In this document: positions 25,151 to 33,832 of the stretch, piece after piece
Layout of the letters: every line of letters begins with the position of its first letter
Position numbering within the stretch: position 1 is the stretch's first letter
Source of the DNA: Trebonia sp050013875
GTDB taxonomy: Bacteria > Actinomycetota > Actinomycetes > Streptosporangiales > Streptosporangiaceae
Reading direction: 5' to 3'
NCBI GenBank assembly: GCA_050013875.1
Contig: JBEKEK010000001.1
Coordinates: 1-64,000, forward strand
DNA length: 64,000 bases
The notes under the pieces: model-generated
Told to the model about the DNA's origin: nothing
What the model saw: only the letters and a program-made list of their open reading frames with translations
The model's database searches: none
Translations under genes and position numbers: made by a program

Positions 25151-25299
25151 GCGACGATTCTCCTCGGCGTCAGGGGCCAGCGGGCAACGCCGGCCACATC
25201 TAGTTAGATCATCACACTTGTCAGGTCGAGCACGAGGAGCCGGGCCAGCGTGCGGCACGGGCACGGCCCCCCATGCGCCCGGGTTCCCCCGGCAAGCTG

Positions 25300-25707
25300 T
25301 CAGCTCGGCGGCTGCCAGCCGATGTACTCATCCGCCCGCCGGCTGATCAGCCACTTCCCGCCGTTCCGGCGGAACTCATCGTGGTACCTGGCGACGATCT
25401 GGACCGACCAGCCGCTGTCGCCCTGGGCGAGGAACACCACGTCGGTGGTCGCGCGGGCCTTCTCGTCATCCCAGTCGGCGATCACGATGTTGACCGGCAG
25501 GTGGCGCTGCAGCCCCTTGGGCTTCCATTCGTCGAAGGCGGCGCGGATGGCGTCCGCGCCCTGGTAGGCGCCCATGCCGGGCACTTCGAGAACCGCGTCC
25601 GGGGTGTAGAGCGCCATGATCGCGTCGGTGTTGCCCGCGTCCTGGTGCTGTGCGTGCGCGGCGATGGCGGTGTAGACGCCCGCGAAGACCTCGGCGTAGG
25701 TGGTCAT
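25300..25707 (-). CDS. SnoaL-like (NTF2-fold) protein
   Basis: A 135-residue NTF2-fold protein: YAEVFAGVYTAIAAHAQHQDAGNTDAIMALY helices, PDAVLEVPGMGAYQGADAI loop and GGKWLISRRADEYIGW end. Third NTF2-fold gene in the window. It starts 8 bp after the cyclase stop with no distinct ribosome site, consistent with coupling. Likely an isomerase/dehydratase accessory to the cyclase-BVMO operon; not proven. Confidence 0.85.
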   Translation of the reverse strand: MTTYAEVFAGVYTAIAAHAQHQDAGNTDAIMALYTPDAVLEVPGMGAYQGADAIRAAFDEWKPKGLQRHLPVNIVIADWDDEKARATTDVVFLAQGDSGWSVQIVARYHDEFRRNGGKWLISRRADEYIGWQPPS

Positions 25708-25715
25708 CGGCGCCG

Positions 25716-26651
25716 CTACTTGATCGCGACCGGGCTGAGGGGCGTGCCAACCGCCCCGGTGACCTTGAGGCCGGGGCTGACGAAAAGGAACTCCCAGACC
25801 CCGTCGGCCTCGCAGTCGGCCTTGAGTGCTTCGAAGTCGAACATCTCACCCAAGGTGAGTCCGATGTCGCGGATCGCCACCTGGTGGAACGGGATGGTGG
25901 CACCGGGGATCGGGCTCGGCCAGGCCTCGCCGTTGGACTGGTCGAGGGCCAGCGCGGCGATCTCGCTGTCGTGGATCCACCGGCAGATCTCGAGGCCGGG
26001 GCCGGGCGTGTTGCCCACGTAGCGCTGCCGGTCGCCCTCCCTGAACCACTTGGTCCAGCCGGTACGGACGCACAGGATGTCACCCGACTCGACCCGCACC
26101 CCCTGCCGCTCCTGGGCCGCGAGCACGTCCGCCTCGGTGATCTCATACGAGTCGGGCAGCACCTCCACCCCCTTCAGCCCGGCGATGTCGAGCAGCACCC
26201 CGCGGGAGACGAGCTTGATGGCCACCTGGGCGATGTCGTTCTTGGAGGCGCCTTGGAAGTTGTTGATCGCGGCCGCGGGAACCCCGTTGTAGAAAAAGCC
26301 GTCGTACCCGACGTGGGCCAGGCCGTCCCACTGGGTGGCGGCCTGCAGGCCCATGATGATGATGTCGTCGGCGGCGATCTGCCCGTCCTTGGCGTAGAAC
26401 GAGTCCGACGGGAGCAGGGTGAACACGTGCTGCGGGTTGTTCCGCCACCCGCCGGGCGGGAACGGCCCGTTCTTGTCGAACGCGATGCCGCAGTCGACGG
26501 TCTTGCCCGTGCGCACCAACTGCGCCGAGCTGACCAGCTTCTGCGGGGTGATGAAGTTGAGCGTGCCGATCTGGTCGTCGTCGCCCCAGCGGCCCCAGTT
26601 GCTGAGTTCTTTGCCGAGCTCGTGGTGCGGCCAGGTGGTGTCTTCAGACAT
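25716..26651 (-). CDS. Cyclase family protein (kynurenine-formamidase-like metal hydrolase)
   Basis: A 311-residue protein of the Pfam 'Cyclase' fold, whose known members are metal-dependent amide, lactone or ring hydrolases such as KynB. In place of HxGTHxDxPxH it has TQWDGLAHVGYDG, the variant seen in longer actinobacterial members, with Asp and His conserved. GTLNFITPQK and VLLDIAGLKG are family segments. Next to a Baeyer-Villiger monooxygenase it could open the lactone made there, a reasonable but untested role. AGGAAG precedes the ATG. Confidence 0.87.
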   Translation of the reverse strand: MSEDTTWPHHELGKELSNWGRWGDDDQIGTLNFITPQKLVSSAQLVRTGKTVDCGIAFDKNGPFPPGGWRNNPQHVFTLLPSDSFYAKDGQIAADDIIIMGLQAATQWDGLAHVGYDGFFYNGVPAAAINNFQGASKNDIAQVAIKLVSRGVLLDIAGLKGVEVLPDSYEITEADVLAAQERQGVRVESGDILCVRTGWTKWFREGDRQRYVGNTPGPGLEICRWIHDSEIAALALDQSNGEAWPSPIPGATIPFHQVAIRDIGLTLGEMFDFEALKADCEADGVWEFLFVSPGLKVTGAVGTPLSPVAIK

Positions 26652-26686
26652 CGCTGTCTTCCTTTCGAATGGGTGGGACAGATCTT

Positions 26687-27619
26687 TCAGAACTGGTGGG
26701 ACAGGAAATGGGCGGAGGCGTCGAGCGTGCTCTTGGGCAGGTAGTAGCCGGCTTCGTCATTGATCGCGGCCCAGTTGGCGGCGACGTCCTCGAGCGTCGG
26801 GGTGCCGTCACCGGGGTACAGGTAGCCGTCGGTCGCGGCGACGAACAGACGGGCGAACCGCCCGGCCCCGGCCAGGTAGATCCCGGCGCTGACCGGGCAG
26901 CTCTGGTGCGCGAGGAACGCGACCAGCGGGGCGACAAGCTCGGGCTCCATATGCGGCGGCAGGCCGGCCGGCCGCCGCGCGCGCAGCTCGTCCATGCCCT
27001 CGGACGGATCGCCCGCCATGCGCGTCCACGCGTTGGGCGCGATCACGTTGATCTTGATGTCGTGGTCGCCCGCGTTCACCGTCATGGCCTGGGCCATGCC
27101 GATCATGGCCGCCTTGGCGGTGGCGTAGCTGAGGTTGTCCGGCATGCCGAACATCCCGGTGGAGCCGGTCAGCACCACCCGGCCATAGTTCTGGGCCAGC
27201 AGGTGCGGCCAGGCGGCCCGGGTGACGTTGAACGTGCCCCGGACGTGCACCGCGAGGATGGCGTCGAAGATGCTGACGTCGACTTCCGGCAAGGCGCCGT
27301 AGATGACGTTGCCCGCGTTGTTGACCACAATGTCGACGCGCCCGAACTCGCTGATGGCCGTGTCGATGACCCGCTGCCCGCCCTCGACGGCGGACACGTC
27401 GCTGGAATCGGCGATCGCCGCTCCGCCGGCCTTGGTGATCTCGTCGGCCACCTGCTGCGCGGGCGCGGGATCGTGCCCGGTTCCCTTGGTGCTGCCGCCC
27501 AGGTCGTTCACCACGACTTTCGCGCCGCGCTGGCCGAGCAGCAGCGCGTAGGCCCGGCCGATGCCGCGCCCCGCCCCGGTGACGACCGCGACCCGGCCGC
27601 CGAAGTCGTACTCGCTCAT
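26687..27619 (-). CDS. SDR oxidoreductase, MFE-2/HSD17B4-like
   Basis: A 310-residue SDR of the peroxisomal multifunctional-enzyme type: TGAGRGIGRAYALLL, VVNDLGGSTKG, DVSAVEGG, NNAGN, serine in LTGSTGMFG, and YATAKAAMIG. The long form of the second strand loop and the C-terminal extension fit (3R)-hydroxyacyl-CoA dehydrogenases acting on bulky acyl-CoAs. The ATG overlaps the BVMO stop as ATGA and has GGGAGAAAA upstream, so it is translationally coupled to the monooxygenase. Confidence 0.92.
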   Translation of the reverse strand: MSEYDFGGRVAVVTGAGRGIGRAYALLLGQRGAKVVVNDLGGSTKGTGHDPAPAQQVADEITKAGGAAIADSSDVSAVEGGQRVIDTAISEFGRVDIVVNNAGNVIYGALPEVDVSIFDAILAVHVRGTFNVTRAAWPHLLAQNYGRVVLTGSTGMFGMPDNLSYATAKAAMIGMAQAMTVNAGDHDIKINVIAPNAWTRMAGDPSEGMDELRARRPAGLPPHMEPELVAPLVAFLAHQSCPVSAGIYLAGAGRFARLFVAATDGYLYPGDGTPTLEDVAANWAAINDEAGYYLPKSTLDASAHFLSHQF

Positions 27620-29277
27620 TTTTCTCCCGCCGCTTTTTCTCCCGCCGCGCCCGGGAAGAACCCGGCGTAGTTGCTCTTGACCGCGGCTTCCATCAGCTCG
27701 AGGAGCTTGAGCCGGCCAAGCGGATTGAGCAGGAAGCGGCGCGCCTTGCCGGGGATGTTGGCCCCGTAGAAATAACTCTGCTCGGTGAACGACGCCCTGC
27801 TCACCGCCTCCGTGTTGACCATGTCGGTCCACTCCTTTTCGAGCCGGGCGGGCACCTCGATCCGCTGGTGCCCGTGCTCGCGCGCGTAGTCGAGCAGGCC
27901 GGCGACGAAATCCACCTGGTCGCCCCCGTACCGCGGGTTGTTCCCGGCCGCTCCGTGCGGGCCGGCCGGATAGAAGAAGTTCGGGAAGTGGTGGCTCATG
28001 ACGCCGAGGTAGGTAAGCGGGCCGTCGGCCCAGTACTCCTTGAGCGGAAGGCCGTCCGCGCCGCGGACCCCGAGGCGGTTCAGCGCGCCGGTGCCGAAGT
28101 CGAATCCGGTGGCCCACACGATGATGTCGAACTCCCGCAGTCCCTGCGCAGTTTCGATGCCCGTTTCCGTGACCGCGGTGATCGGCGTCTCCACCAGATC
28201 GATCAGCGAGACGTTGGACCGGTTATAGACCTCGTAGTAGTCGGTCACGAACGGGGGACGTTTCCCGCCGTAGCCGTGGTCGGTCGGGATCAGTTTTTCC
28301 GCCACGGCCGGGTCCTTGACCGCGGCGCGGATCTTGTTCGCGACGAACCGTGACCACTCGGCGTTCGCGGCGGGGTCGAGCATCATGTCGCTGTAGTTGG
28401 AGATGATCGTCCCGAACCCGGTGGTCCGCCACAGCTTCTCGTAGTACTCCTGACGTTCCTCGGGCGAGTCGTCAAACGTCTTCTTGGCGATGTGCTCGTG
28501 CATGAACCCGGTCACCGACTTCTGCAGCGTCTCGCGCATCGCCGCGAAGTTCGCCCGCAACTCGGCCTGCTCCTGCGGCGTGATCGGCCGGTTGTTGAGC
28601 GGCGTGGCCCAGTTCGGCGTGCGCTGGTACACCGTCAGCGAGGCGACCTCGCCGGCGATCACCGGGATGATCTGCACGCCGCTCGACCCGGTCCCGATCA
28701 CGGCGACCCGCTTGCCGGCGAAGTCCACCGGGGTCTTCGGCCACAGGCCGGTGTGGTACGCCTCGCCGCGGAAGCTTTCCCGCCCCGGCACGTCGGGGTA
28801 GGCCGGCACCGACAGCACGCCGGTCGCGGCGACCAGGAAGCGCGCCCGGACGGCGTACCCGTCCGCCTGCACCAGCCAGGTCGCCGTGGACTCGTCCCAG
28901 TCGGCGGAGGTGACCCGGGTGCTGAACCGGATGTGGCGGCGCAGGTCGAACTTGTCGACCACGTGGTTGAAGTAACGCTCGTTCTCCGCCTGGCCGGAGA
29001 AGTGCTCCGTCCAGGTCCACTCCTGGAAGAGCTCTTCCGAGAAGAGGTAGGCGTAGGTGTAGCTCTCCGAGTCGTACCGCGCCCCGGGGTAGCGGTTCCA
29101 GTACCAGGTCCCTCCGACGCCGGAGCCCGCCTCGATCATCTGCACCGAATAGCCCGCCTCGCGCGCCAGGTAGAGCTGGTAGATGCCGATCACGCCGGCG
29201 CCCACGACGACAACGTCGGTAATTTCACCCTCGTCGGCCGGACGGGGGCTTCCCCCGGCGGGAACATTCGCGCCCAT
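27616..29277 (-). CDS. Baeyer-Villiger-type flavin monooxygenase
   Basis: A 553-residue class B flavoprotein monooxygenase. It has two Rossmann motifs, GAGVIG (26-31, FAD) and GTGSSG (195-200, NADPH), and between them FRGEAYHTGLWP (169-180), the Baeyer-Villiger fingerprint FxGxxxHxxxWP. It would insert oxygen next to a ketone, giving an ester or lactone. The ATG at 29277 is preferred because AGGGAG sits 8 nt upstream; a GTG at 29328 would overlap the aldehyde dehydrogenase. Neighbours (SDR, cyclase, aldehyde dehydrogenase) fit oxidation of a cyclic alcohol to ketone, lactone and ring-opened acid. Confidence 0.94.
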   Translation of the reverse strand: MGANVPAGGSPRPADEGEITDVVVVGAGVIGIYQLYLAREAGYSVQMIEAGSGVGGTWYWNRYPGARYDSESYTYAYLFSEELFQEWTWTEHFSGQAENERYFNHVVDKFDLRRHIRFSTRVTSADWDESTATWLVQADGYAVRARFLVAATGVLSVPAYPDVPGRESFRGEAYHTGLWPKTPVDFAGKRVAVIGTGSSGVQIIPVIAGEVASLTVYQRTPNWATPLNNRPITPQEQAELRANFAAMRETLQKSVTGFMHEHIAKKTFDDSPEERQEYYEKLWRTTGFGTIISNYSDMMLDPAANAEWSRFVANKIRAAVKDPAVAEKLIPTDHGYGGKRPPFVTDYYEVYNRSNVSLIDLVETPITAVTETGIETAQGLREFDIIVWATGFDFGTGALNRLGVRGADGLPLKEYWADGPLTYLGVMSHHFPNFFYPAGPHGAAGNNPRYGGDQVDFVAGLLDYAREHGHQRIEVPARLEKEWTDMVNTEAVSRASFTEQSYFYGANIPGKARRFLLNPLGRLKLLELMEAAVKSNYAGFFPGAAGEKAAGEK

Positions 29278-29324
29278 GTGAGATTCTCCCTGGTCGTTTC
29301 GCGCGGGCATTGAGGCTGCGCTGG

Positions 29325-30770
29325 TCACAGCTGGACGACGATCGTCTTGGTGGCGGTGTAGGCGTCGAGCGCCTCGACGCCTTTTTCACGCCCGTAGCCC
29401 GACTTGCGGAAGCCGCCGAAGGGCAGTTCCACGCCGCCGCCGGCGCCGTAGGTGTTCACGAAGATCTGCCCACCCTCGACCTGCGCGGCGACCCGGTGCG
29501 CCCGCGCCAGGTCCCTCGTCCACACCGCGCCGATCAGCGCGTAGTCGGTGCCGTTGGCTAGCGCGACCGCTTCCTCCTCGGTGGCGAACGGGGTGACGAC
29601 GAGCACCGGGCCGAAGATCTCCTGCTGGGCGATCGACGCGGCCGGGTGCACGCCGTCGATCAGGGTGGGGGTGAAGTACGCCCCGTCGGTGATGCCGTCG
29701 GGCTCGGCGATAGTGCCGCCGAAGACGATGTCGGCGCCCTCGGCGGACTCGACGTAGCCGCGCACCCGGTCCTGCTGCTTGCGGGAGACCAGCGGGCCGA
29801 GGTCGGGGTCATTGATGCCCGGTCCGATGGACACGGTGGCGAAGCGGTCCGCGACGCGCTGCAGCAACTCGTCGTGTACCCGTTCGTCGACCAGCAGCCG
29901 TGACCCGGCCGAGCAGGTCTGCCCGGCGTTCTGCAGGATCGCGTTCGCCGCCACCGTGGCCGCCCGCTCAACGTCCGCGTCGCCGAACACTAGGTGCGCC
30001 GACTTGCCGCCGAGCTCGAGCGTCACCGGGGCCACCCGTTTGGCGGCCGCGCCCGCGATCAGGCTGCCGACCTCGGTGGAGCCGACGAAGCTGAGATGAT
30101 CGATGCCCGGGTGAGCGGCAAGGGCGGCGCCGGCTTCCGGCCCGAGCCCGGTGACCACGTTGATGACGCCGGGCGGCAGGCCCGCCTCGGCCGCCAGCCG
30201 CGCGAGGTAGACCGCCGTGCGCGGCGTTTCGTCGGCCGGCTTGAGCACCGCGCAGTTCCCGGTGGCGATGGCCGGCGCAATCCCCCGGCCGAACAGCTGC
30301 AGCGGGTAGTTCCAGGCGACGATATGACCGGTGACGCCGAGCGGCTCACGGCGGGTGTACACGTGCAGGTCGGGGCGCAGCGGGATGCTCAGGCCGTAGT
30401 ACGACTCAATGACGTGGCTGTAAAAGCGGAAGTAGCGCGCGCACAGCCGGGCGTCGTTGCGCGCCTGCGACAGCGGCTTGCCGCTGTCCTCGCTCTCCAG
30501 CCGGGCGAGGGTCTCGGCCTCGCCGACGATCAGGCCCGCGATTCGGGACAGCAGCTCGGACCGCTGCTCGGGGGTGGTGGCCCGCCACGCGCGACTGGCG
30601 CGGCGGGCCGCCGCCACCGCCTGGTCGATCTCCGTGTCCCCCGCGCGCGCCACGTCACCGAGGGTGGCGCCGGTCGACGGATCGATATTCGGGTAAGTCT
30701 CCGCCGATCTCACCGAGGCACCGTCGATGAAGGACTCGGTTACCCGCTCGGCTGCGGGGGACACGGTCAT
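29325..30770 (-). CDS. NAD(P)+-dependent aldehyde dehydrogenase
   Basis: A 481-residue aldehyde dehydrogenase with N154 in AWNYP, E252 in LELGGKS and nucleophile C286 in NAGQTCSAG. It oxidises an aldehyde produced in the monooxygenase operon, for example from a ring-opened hydroxy-acid. The ATG at 30770 behind GAGAAGG was chosen over the upstream frame to 30860. It is the second aldehyde dehydrogenase of the window and only distantly similar to that at 3389-4822. Confidence 0.94.
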   Translation of the reverse strand: MTVSPAAERVTESFIDGASVRSAETYPNIDPSTGATLGDVARAGDTEIDQAVAAARRASRAWRATTPEQRSELLSRIAGLIVGEAETLARLESEDSGKPLSQARNDARLCARYFRFYSHVIESYYGLSIPLRPDLHVYTRREPLGVTGHIVAWNYPLQLFGRGIAPAIATGNCAVLKPADETPRTAVYLARLAAEAGLPPGVINVVTGLGPEAGAALAAHPGIDHLSFVGSTEVGSLIAGAAAKRVAPVTLELGGKSAHLVFGDADVERAATVAANAILQNAGQTCSAGSRLLVDERVHDELLQRVADRFATVSIGPGINDPDLGPLVSRKQQDRVRGYVESAEGADIVFGGTIAEPDGITDGAYFTPTLIDGVHPAASIAQQEIFGPVLVVTPFATEEEAVALANGTDYALIGAVWTRDLARAHRVAAQVEGGQIFVNTYGAGGGVELPFGGFRKSGYGREKGVEALDAYTATKTIVVQL

Positions 30771-30814
30771 GGTCTCGCCTTCTCTCGCGCTGCCCGCCGG
30801 TTCTGCGGTTGCTC

Positions 30815-31753
30815 TCAGGAGCGGGGGTCGCCCGGCACCAGACGGGTGGTAAAGCCCCACGGGACGCCGATGCTCGTCTCCGGGTCGGTCACCAGGCTGT
30901 CGGCGGTGCGCGAGCGGATGCCCACGCCCTGGGACCTGAGGTGAGCGGCGGTCTGATCCAGGTCGACGACCTTCCAGGTGATCGAGTGGTAGGTGTCATT
31001 GGGTGCGGTCGTGGTCCAGTCGGCATAGGCCGGCGTGCCCTGATCGGGCACCGCGATCTGGAGAATCGAGTCGCCGAGGAACACGTAGCTGGCCTCCGCG
31101 CCGATCGCCTCGTCGCGGCCCTCGTGGATGACCGTGCCGCCGAGCGCGTCCACCAGGGTGTGCAGCGCCCGCTGCCGGTTGTCGGTCAGCAGCGTGTGGT
31201 AGGCGTGCCGGTCGATGCCGACCAGGTCGTCGGCCGGCGGCGGCGACAGTTTCCAGTCAGGCGCGTTGCGGTGGTCGAGCTTGAACGGGAAATCGGGCAG
31301 GAACTCGTGCCGCAGCCCCGCTTCCTCGGGAATGGTGAAGTAGATCGGCATCGCCCCCGAGCCGGCCGACCGCGGCGCGTCTTCGCTTTCGGCGCGCTGG
31401 CCGAACTGGTCCACCATGCCGATGCCGGCGCCCCGCAGCGCGCGGTAGACCTCCTCGGGATTGTCGTCGAACCAGCCGATCGTCTTCAGGTGCGGTGTGT
31501 CGACCGATGCGTACTGCTGCACTCCGTTCAGCACGTAGAGGGTCGGGGCGATCGTGTCCATCAGCACGTCGGCGATCGGGGTGAACGTCGAGTAGTTGGT
31601 GGGGTAGTTGCCGTTGTCCCGGCCCTTGAACGTCTCGTAGATGTTGGTGCTCTTGGCCCCGAGCACCCGCGCGAACCAGTCCTCGACCTCACCGAGATCC
31701 GGCGCGTGCAGACTCGGGTGGTACATCCTCGTGATGCGGGACTTGTCAGACAT
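30815..31753 (-). CDS. Two-domain VOC family protein
   Basis: A 312-residue protein with two glyoxalase-like modules, one from MYHPSLHAPDLGEVEDWFARVLG (about 10-32) and one from GIDRHAYHTLLTDNRQRALHTLVDALGG. The two-module size is that of extradiol dioxygenases and related lyases, but the usual C-terminal metal-ligand motif of catechol dioxygenases is not obvious. GGGAGGA precedes the ATG. It lies first in the operon before the aldehyde dehydrogenase. Function within the pathway is uncertain. Confidence 0.8.
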   Translation of the reverse strand: MSDKSRITRMYHPSLHAPDLGEVEDWFARVLGAKSTNIYETFKGRDNGNYPTNYSTFTPIADVLMDTIAPTLYVLNGVQQYASVDTPHLKTIGWFDDNPEEVYRALRGAGIGMVDQFGQRAESEDAPRSAGSGAMPIYFTIPEEAGLRHEFLPDFPFKLDHRNAPDWKLSPPPADDLVGIDRHAYHTLLTDNRQRALHTLVDALGGTVIHEGRDEAIGAEASYVFLGDSILQIAVPDQGTPAYADWTTTAPNDTYHSITWKVVDLDQTAAHLRSQGVGIRSRTADSLVTDPETSIGVPWGFTTRLVPGDPRS

Positions 31754-31907
31754 GCTGTCCTCCCTATTGGGCTGCGGTTGAGCGCGCGGAACGCCGACGT
31801 GGTGGAGACGCCCAGGTCACGGGCCATCTCCACCACGCCGGCCGACTTACACCGCCCGCACGACACCATGCGGCGGTTCCCTGCTCGTCTGCTGCATGCC
31901 AGTCGCG
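31754..31907 (-). pseudogene. Possible remnant helix-turn-helix segment
   Basis: The gap between the VOC gene and the solute-binding gene reads, on the minus strand at 31777-31836, VVEMARDLGVSTTSAFRALN, which resembles the first 20 residues of LacI-type helix-turn-helix domains, preceded by CGRCKSAG. The frame continues only as an out-of-frame overlap with the VOC gene, with no regulator body. It may be a decayed regulator or chance. Confidence 0.25.
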
Positions 31908-33368
31908 CTACGAGACAGCCATCGAGATCTTCGTGTTGTTGGCGGGATTGCAGTCGAAGGTGCCCGGCTTGACCGGGTCGACCCGCTTCCACACCCCGTT
32001 CTGCAGCTGCACGATCACCTCGCAGTCGGAAGTATCGCGGGCGCTCACGTTCGTCGGGCCGATGATGCCGTCAGCGGTGAACGAGGTCTCGTCGTGGTTG
32101 AGCGCGTTGAGCAGCGACTGCCTGGTCAGGGTCGCGCCGCTGGCCACCACCTTCTGGACCGCGTCCTGGAACAGCAGGGCGTCGATGAAGGAGCCGAGCG
32201 AGTTGTTGTCCAGGTTGTTGACCCCGCCGAGCTCGGTGACCAGCTTGTCCAGGGCGGGGTTGGCCGTGTAATCGATCGTGTACGGCAGCTCAAGGAGCAT
32301 CGCGTAGGTGCCGTTCACGGTCGCCCCGCCCTGCTGGTAGAACTGCGGCTGGTAGCAGCCGGAGTTGCACTCCCAGACCTTGACCGAGTTGACTCCCTGC
32401 AGCTGGGCCTCCCGGCGCAGCAGCACCATGCTCGAGGTGGTCACATCGTCATAGACGAACGTCGAATTCGATGCCTTGATCACCTGAATGTACGGGGTCA
32501 GCGCGCTCTGCGGCGCCGCACCGCTCACCCCGTAGAAGCCCTGGCCGTCCTTCTTGATGCCGAGATCGCTCTCCGCCTGGAAAGTCGGCGTCTGGGTGAG
32601 CTTGAACGTCGGATCGTCGGTGTCGTAGAGCCAGATGCCGTGCAGGCCCTTGTTCTGCGAGGTGAGGTACAGGGCGTCACCGACCGGCGCCTCGGACGTC
32701 GGCTTGGCTTGCTTCGCCGTCGCGCAGTACGTGCCGATTCCATCGGCCAGGTAGGTGTCCGGATCGCAGGACTCCGGCGGAAAGGCAAAGGCGGCGAGGT
32801 TGGCGAGGCCGACCGGCTTGCCCGCTGCATTCTTGCACCCGTCGAGGTCGGACAGGTCCTCGAGGGCGTTGGCGGAGGTGCCGACCAGGGCGAAGTCGTT
32901 CTGGCAGGCTTTGATGACGCAGTTGGCGGTCGCGTTGGGGTCGAGCCTGCCGTCGCAGAAGTCGACCACGACCTTGCGGCCGGCCAGGCCGCCGCTGGCG
33001 TTGAGGCCCGTCGCCCAGGCGTTGACCGCGTTCACGGACTTCTGGAACAGCCCGGGGACGAGCGGGTTGTTGATGTCGGCGATGATGCCAACCTTGATGG
33101 TGGTGGCGGTGATCCCGATGTCGTCAGCCTTGGCCGCGGCCCCGGCCGGCGCGGAAGCCGCCTGGGTGGCCGACGACGTCGCCGACGACGCGGCCGAGGT
33201 GGCCGAGGTGGCCGCGGGCGAAGAGCCGCTGCTGCTGCTGGAAGAACTGCACCCCGCTGCCAGCAGGATCGCGGCCACCAGCACCGCCATCAGCCCGGCG
33301 AGACGCGTGTGTCTCGGTAGCCGTCGTCCGGCGCCGCTCCGGCCCGGCCTTTCGCTGTTAGGTCTCAC
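31908..33368 (-). CDS. ABC-type substrate-binding lipoprotein (branched-chain amino acid family)
   Basis: A 486-residue lipoprotein. N-terminal positively charged residues, a hydrophobic stretch LAGLMAVLVAAILLAAGC with lipobox LAAGC, then a serine/alanine-rich linker, then a type I periplasmic-binding fold beginning DDIGITATTIKVGIIADIN. Cysteine pairs (VDFCDG, NCVIKAC, DGCKN, ECNSGCY) are shared with its paralogue at 34937-36373. It would capture a small ligand outside the membrane, but no permease or ATPase of this type is nearby, so it is an orphan. The GTG has GGAGG at 8 nt. Confidence 0.92.
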   Translation of the reverse strand: MRPNSERPGRSGAGRRLPRHTRLAGLMAVLVAAILLAAGCSSSSSSSGSSPAATSATSAASSATSSATQAASAPAGAAAKADDIGITATTIKVGIIADINNPLVPGLFQKSVNAVNAWATGLNASGGLAGRKVVVDFCDGRLDPNATANCVIKACQNDFALVGTSANALEDLSDLDGCKNAAGKPVGLANLAAFAFPPESCDPDTYLADGIGTYCATAKQAKPTSEAPVGDALYLTSQNKGLHGIWLYDTDDPTFKLTQTPTFQAESDLGIKKDGQGFYGVSGAAPQSALTPYIQVIKASNSTFVYDDVTTSSMVLLRREAQLQGVNSVKVWECNSGCYQPQFYQQGGATVNGTYAMLLELPYTIDYTANPALDKLVTELGGVNNLDNNSLGSFIDALLFQDAVQKVVASGATLTRQSLLNALNHDETSFTADGIIGPTNVSARDTSDCEVIVQLQNGVWKRVDPVKPGTFDCNPANNTKISMAVS

Positions 33369-33756
33369 TCCTGTGCCTCCATGACTTCATTGCCCGTGAG
33401 GTTGGACCCGGCGACGCCGTGCGTTGACGGCAACTGCAACATATACCGGGCGGTCAGTAAAAAACAGAGCCAGATCGGTCCGCGGGAGTATGCGTGCGTG
33501 CCGGGCTTTTTTGAGGGATACCTCAGCCCAATGCAAGGGTTCTAGCACCCGGGATCGAATGTAAGCCCTTACACCAGGGGGTTAAGTATGTAAACGTTCA
33601 CATCCAGCCGCATTGGCTGTGCGGCCGGAATGTACCTCTACTCGCGCAGTCGAATAACGCCGATGATCTCGGCATTTAGCCGCTCGTTACCTGCTGTTTG
33701 TAGCACGGCACTCGACCGAGGATCAAGACTTTGGACTGACCGGTCGTCGAATTGGC
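33369..33756. promoter_or_regulatory. Intergenic region upstream of the binding-protein gene
   Basis: No gene is seen. On the minus strand this is the 5' region of the solute-binding gene. It holds two inverted repeats, TGTAAG-CC-CTTACA (33560-33573, perfect 6+2+6) and TGTAAACGTTCACA (33589-33602, one mismatch), about 190-235 bp before the start. The first matches a repeat upstream of the paralogous gene at 34937. Confidence 0.5.
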
Positions 33757-33828
33757 CCGCTGAGCGGAACGGTGCCGCTGAGCGGAACGCCGCCGCCCAG
33801 CCGAACGCCGCCGCCGAGCGGAACGGTG
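33757..33828. repeat. 18-bp tandem repeat, four copies
   Basis: Consensus CCGCTGAGCGGAACGSYG with copies at 33757, 33775, 33793 and 33811; the third is the most diverged (CCGCCCAGCC...). The array ends 4 bp before the stop of the SDR gene at 33833. CCGCTGAGCGG is itself partly palindromic, so the array can fold into hairpins and could terminate transcription. Confidence 0.85.
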
Positions 33829-33832
33829 CTGC

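Noticed and set aside
25151..25299. Small gene between enoyl-CoA hydratase and SnoaL genes
   Set aside because: Frames are short, without ribosome sites, and extend from neighbouring shadows; treated as a plain gap with a possible promoter for the hydratase.
33757..33828. CRISPR or attachment-site array
   Set aside because: 18-bp units without spacers, no cas genes, integrase or tRNA nearby.
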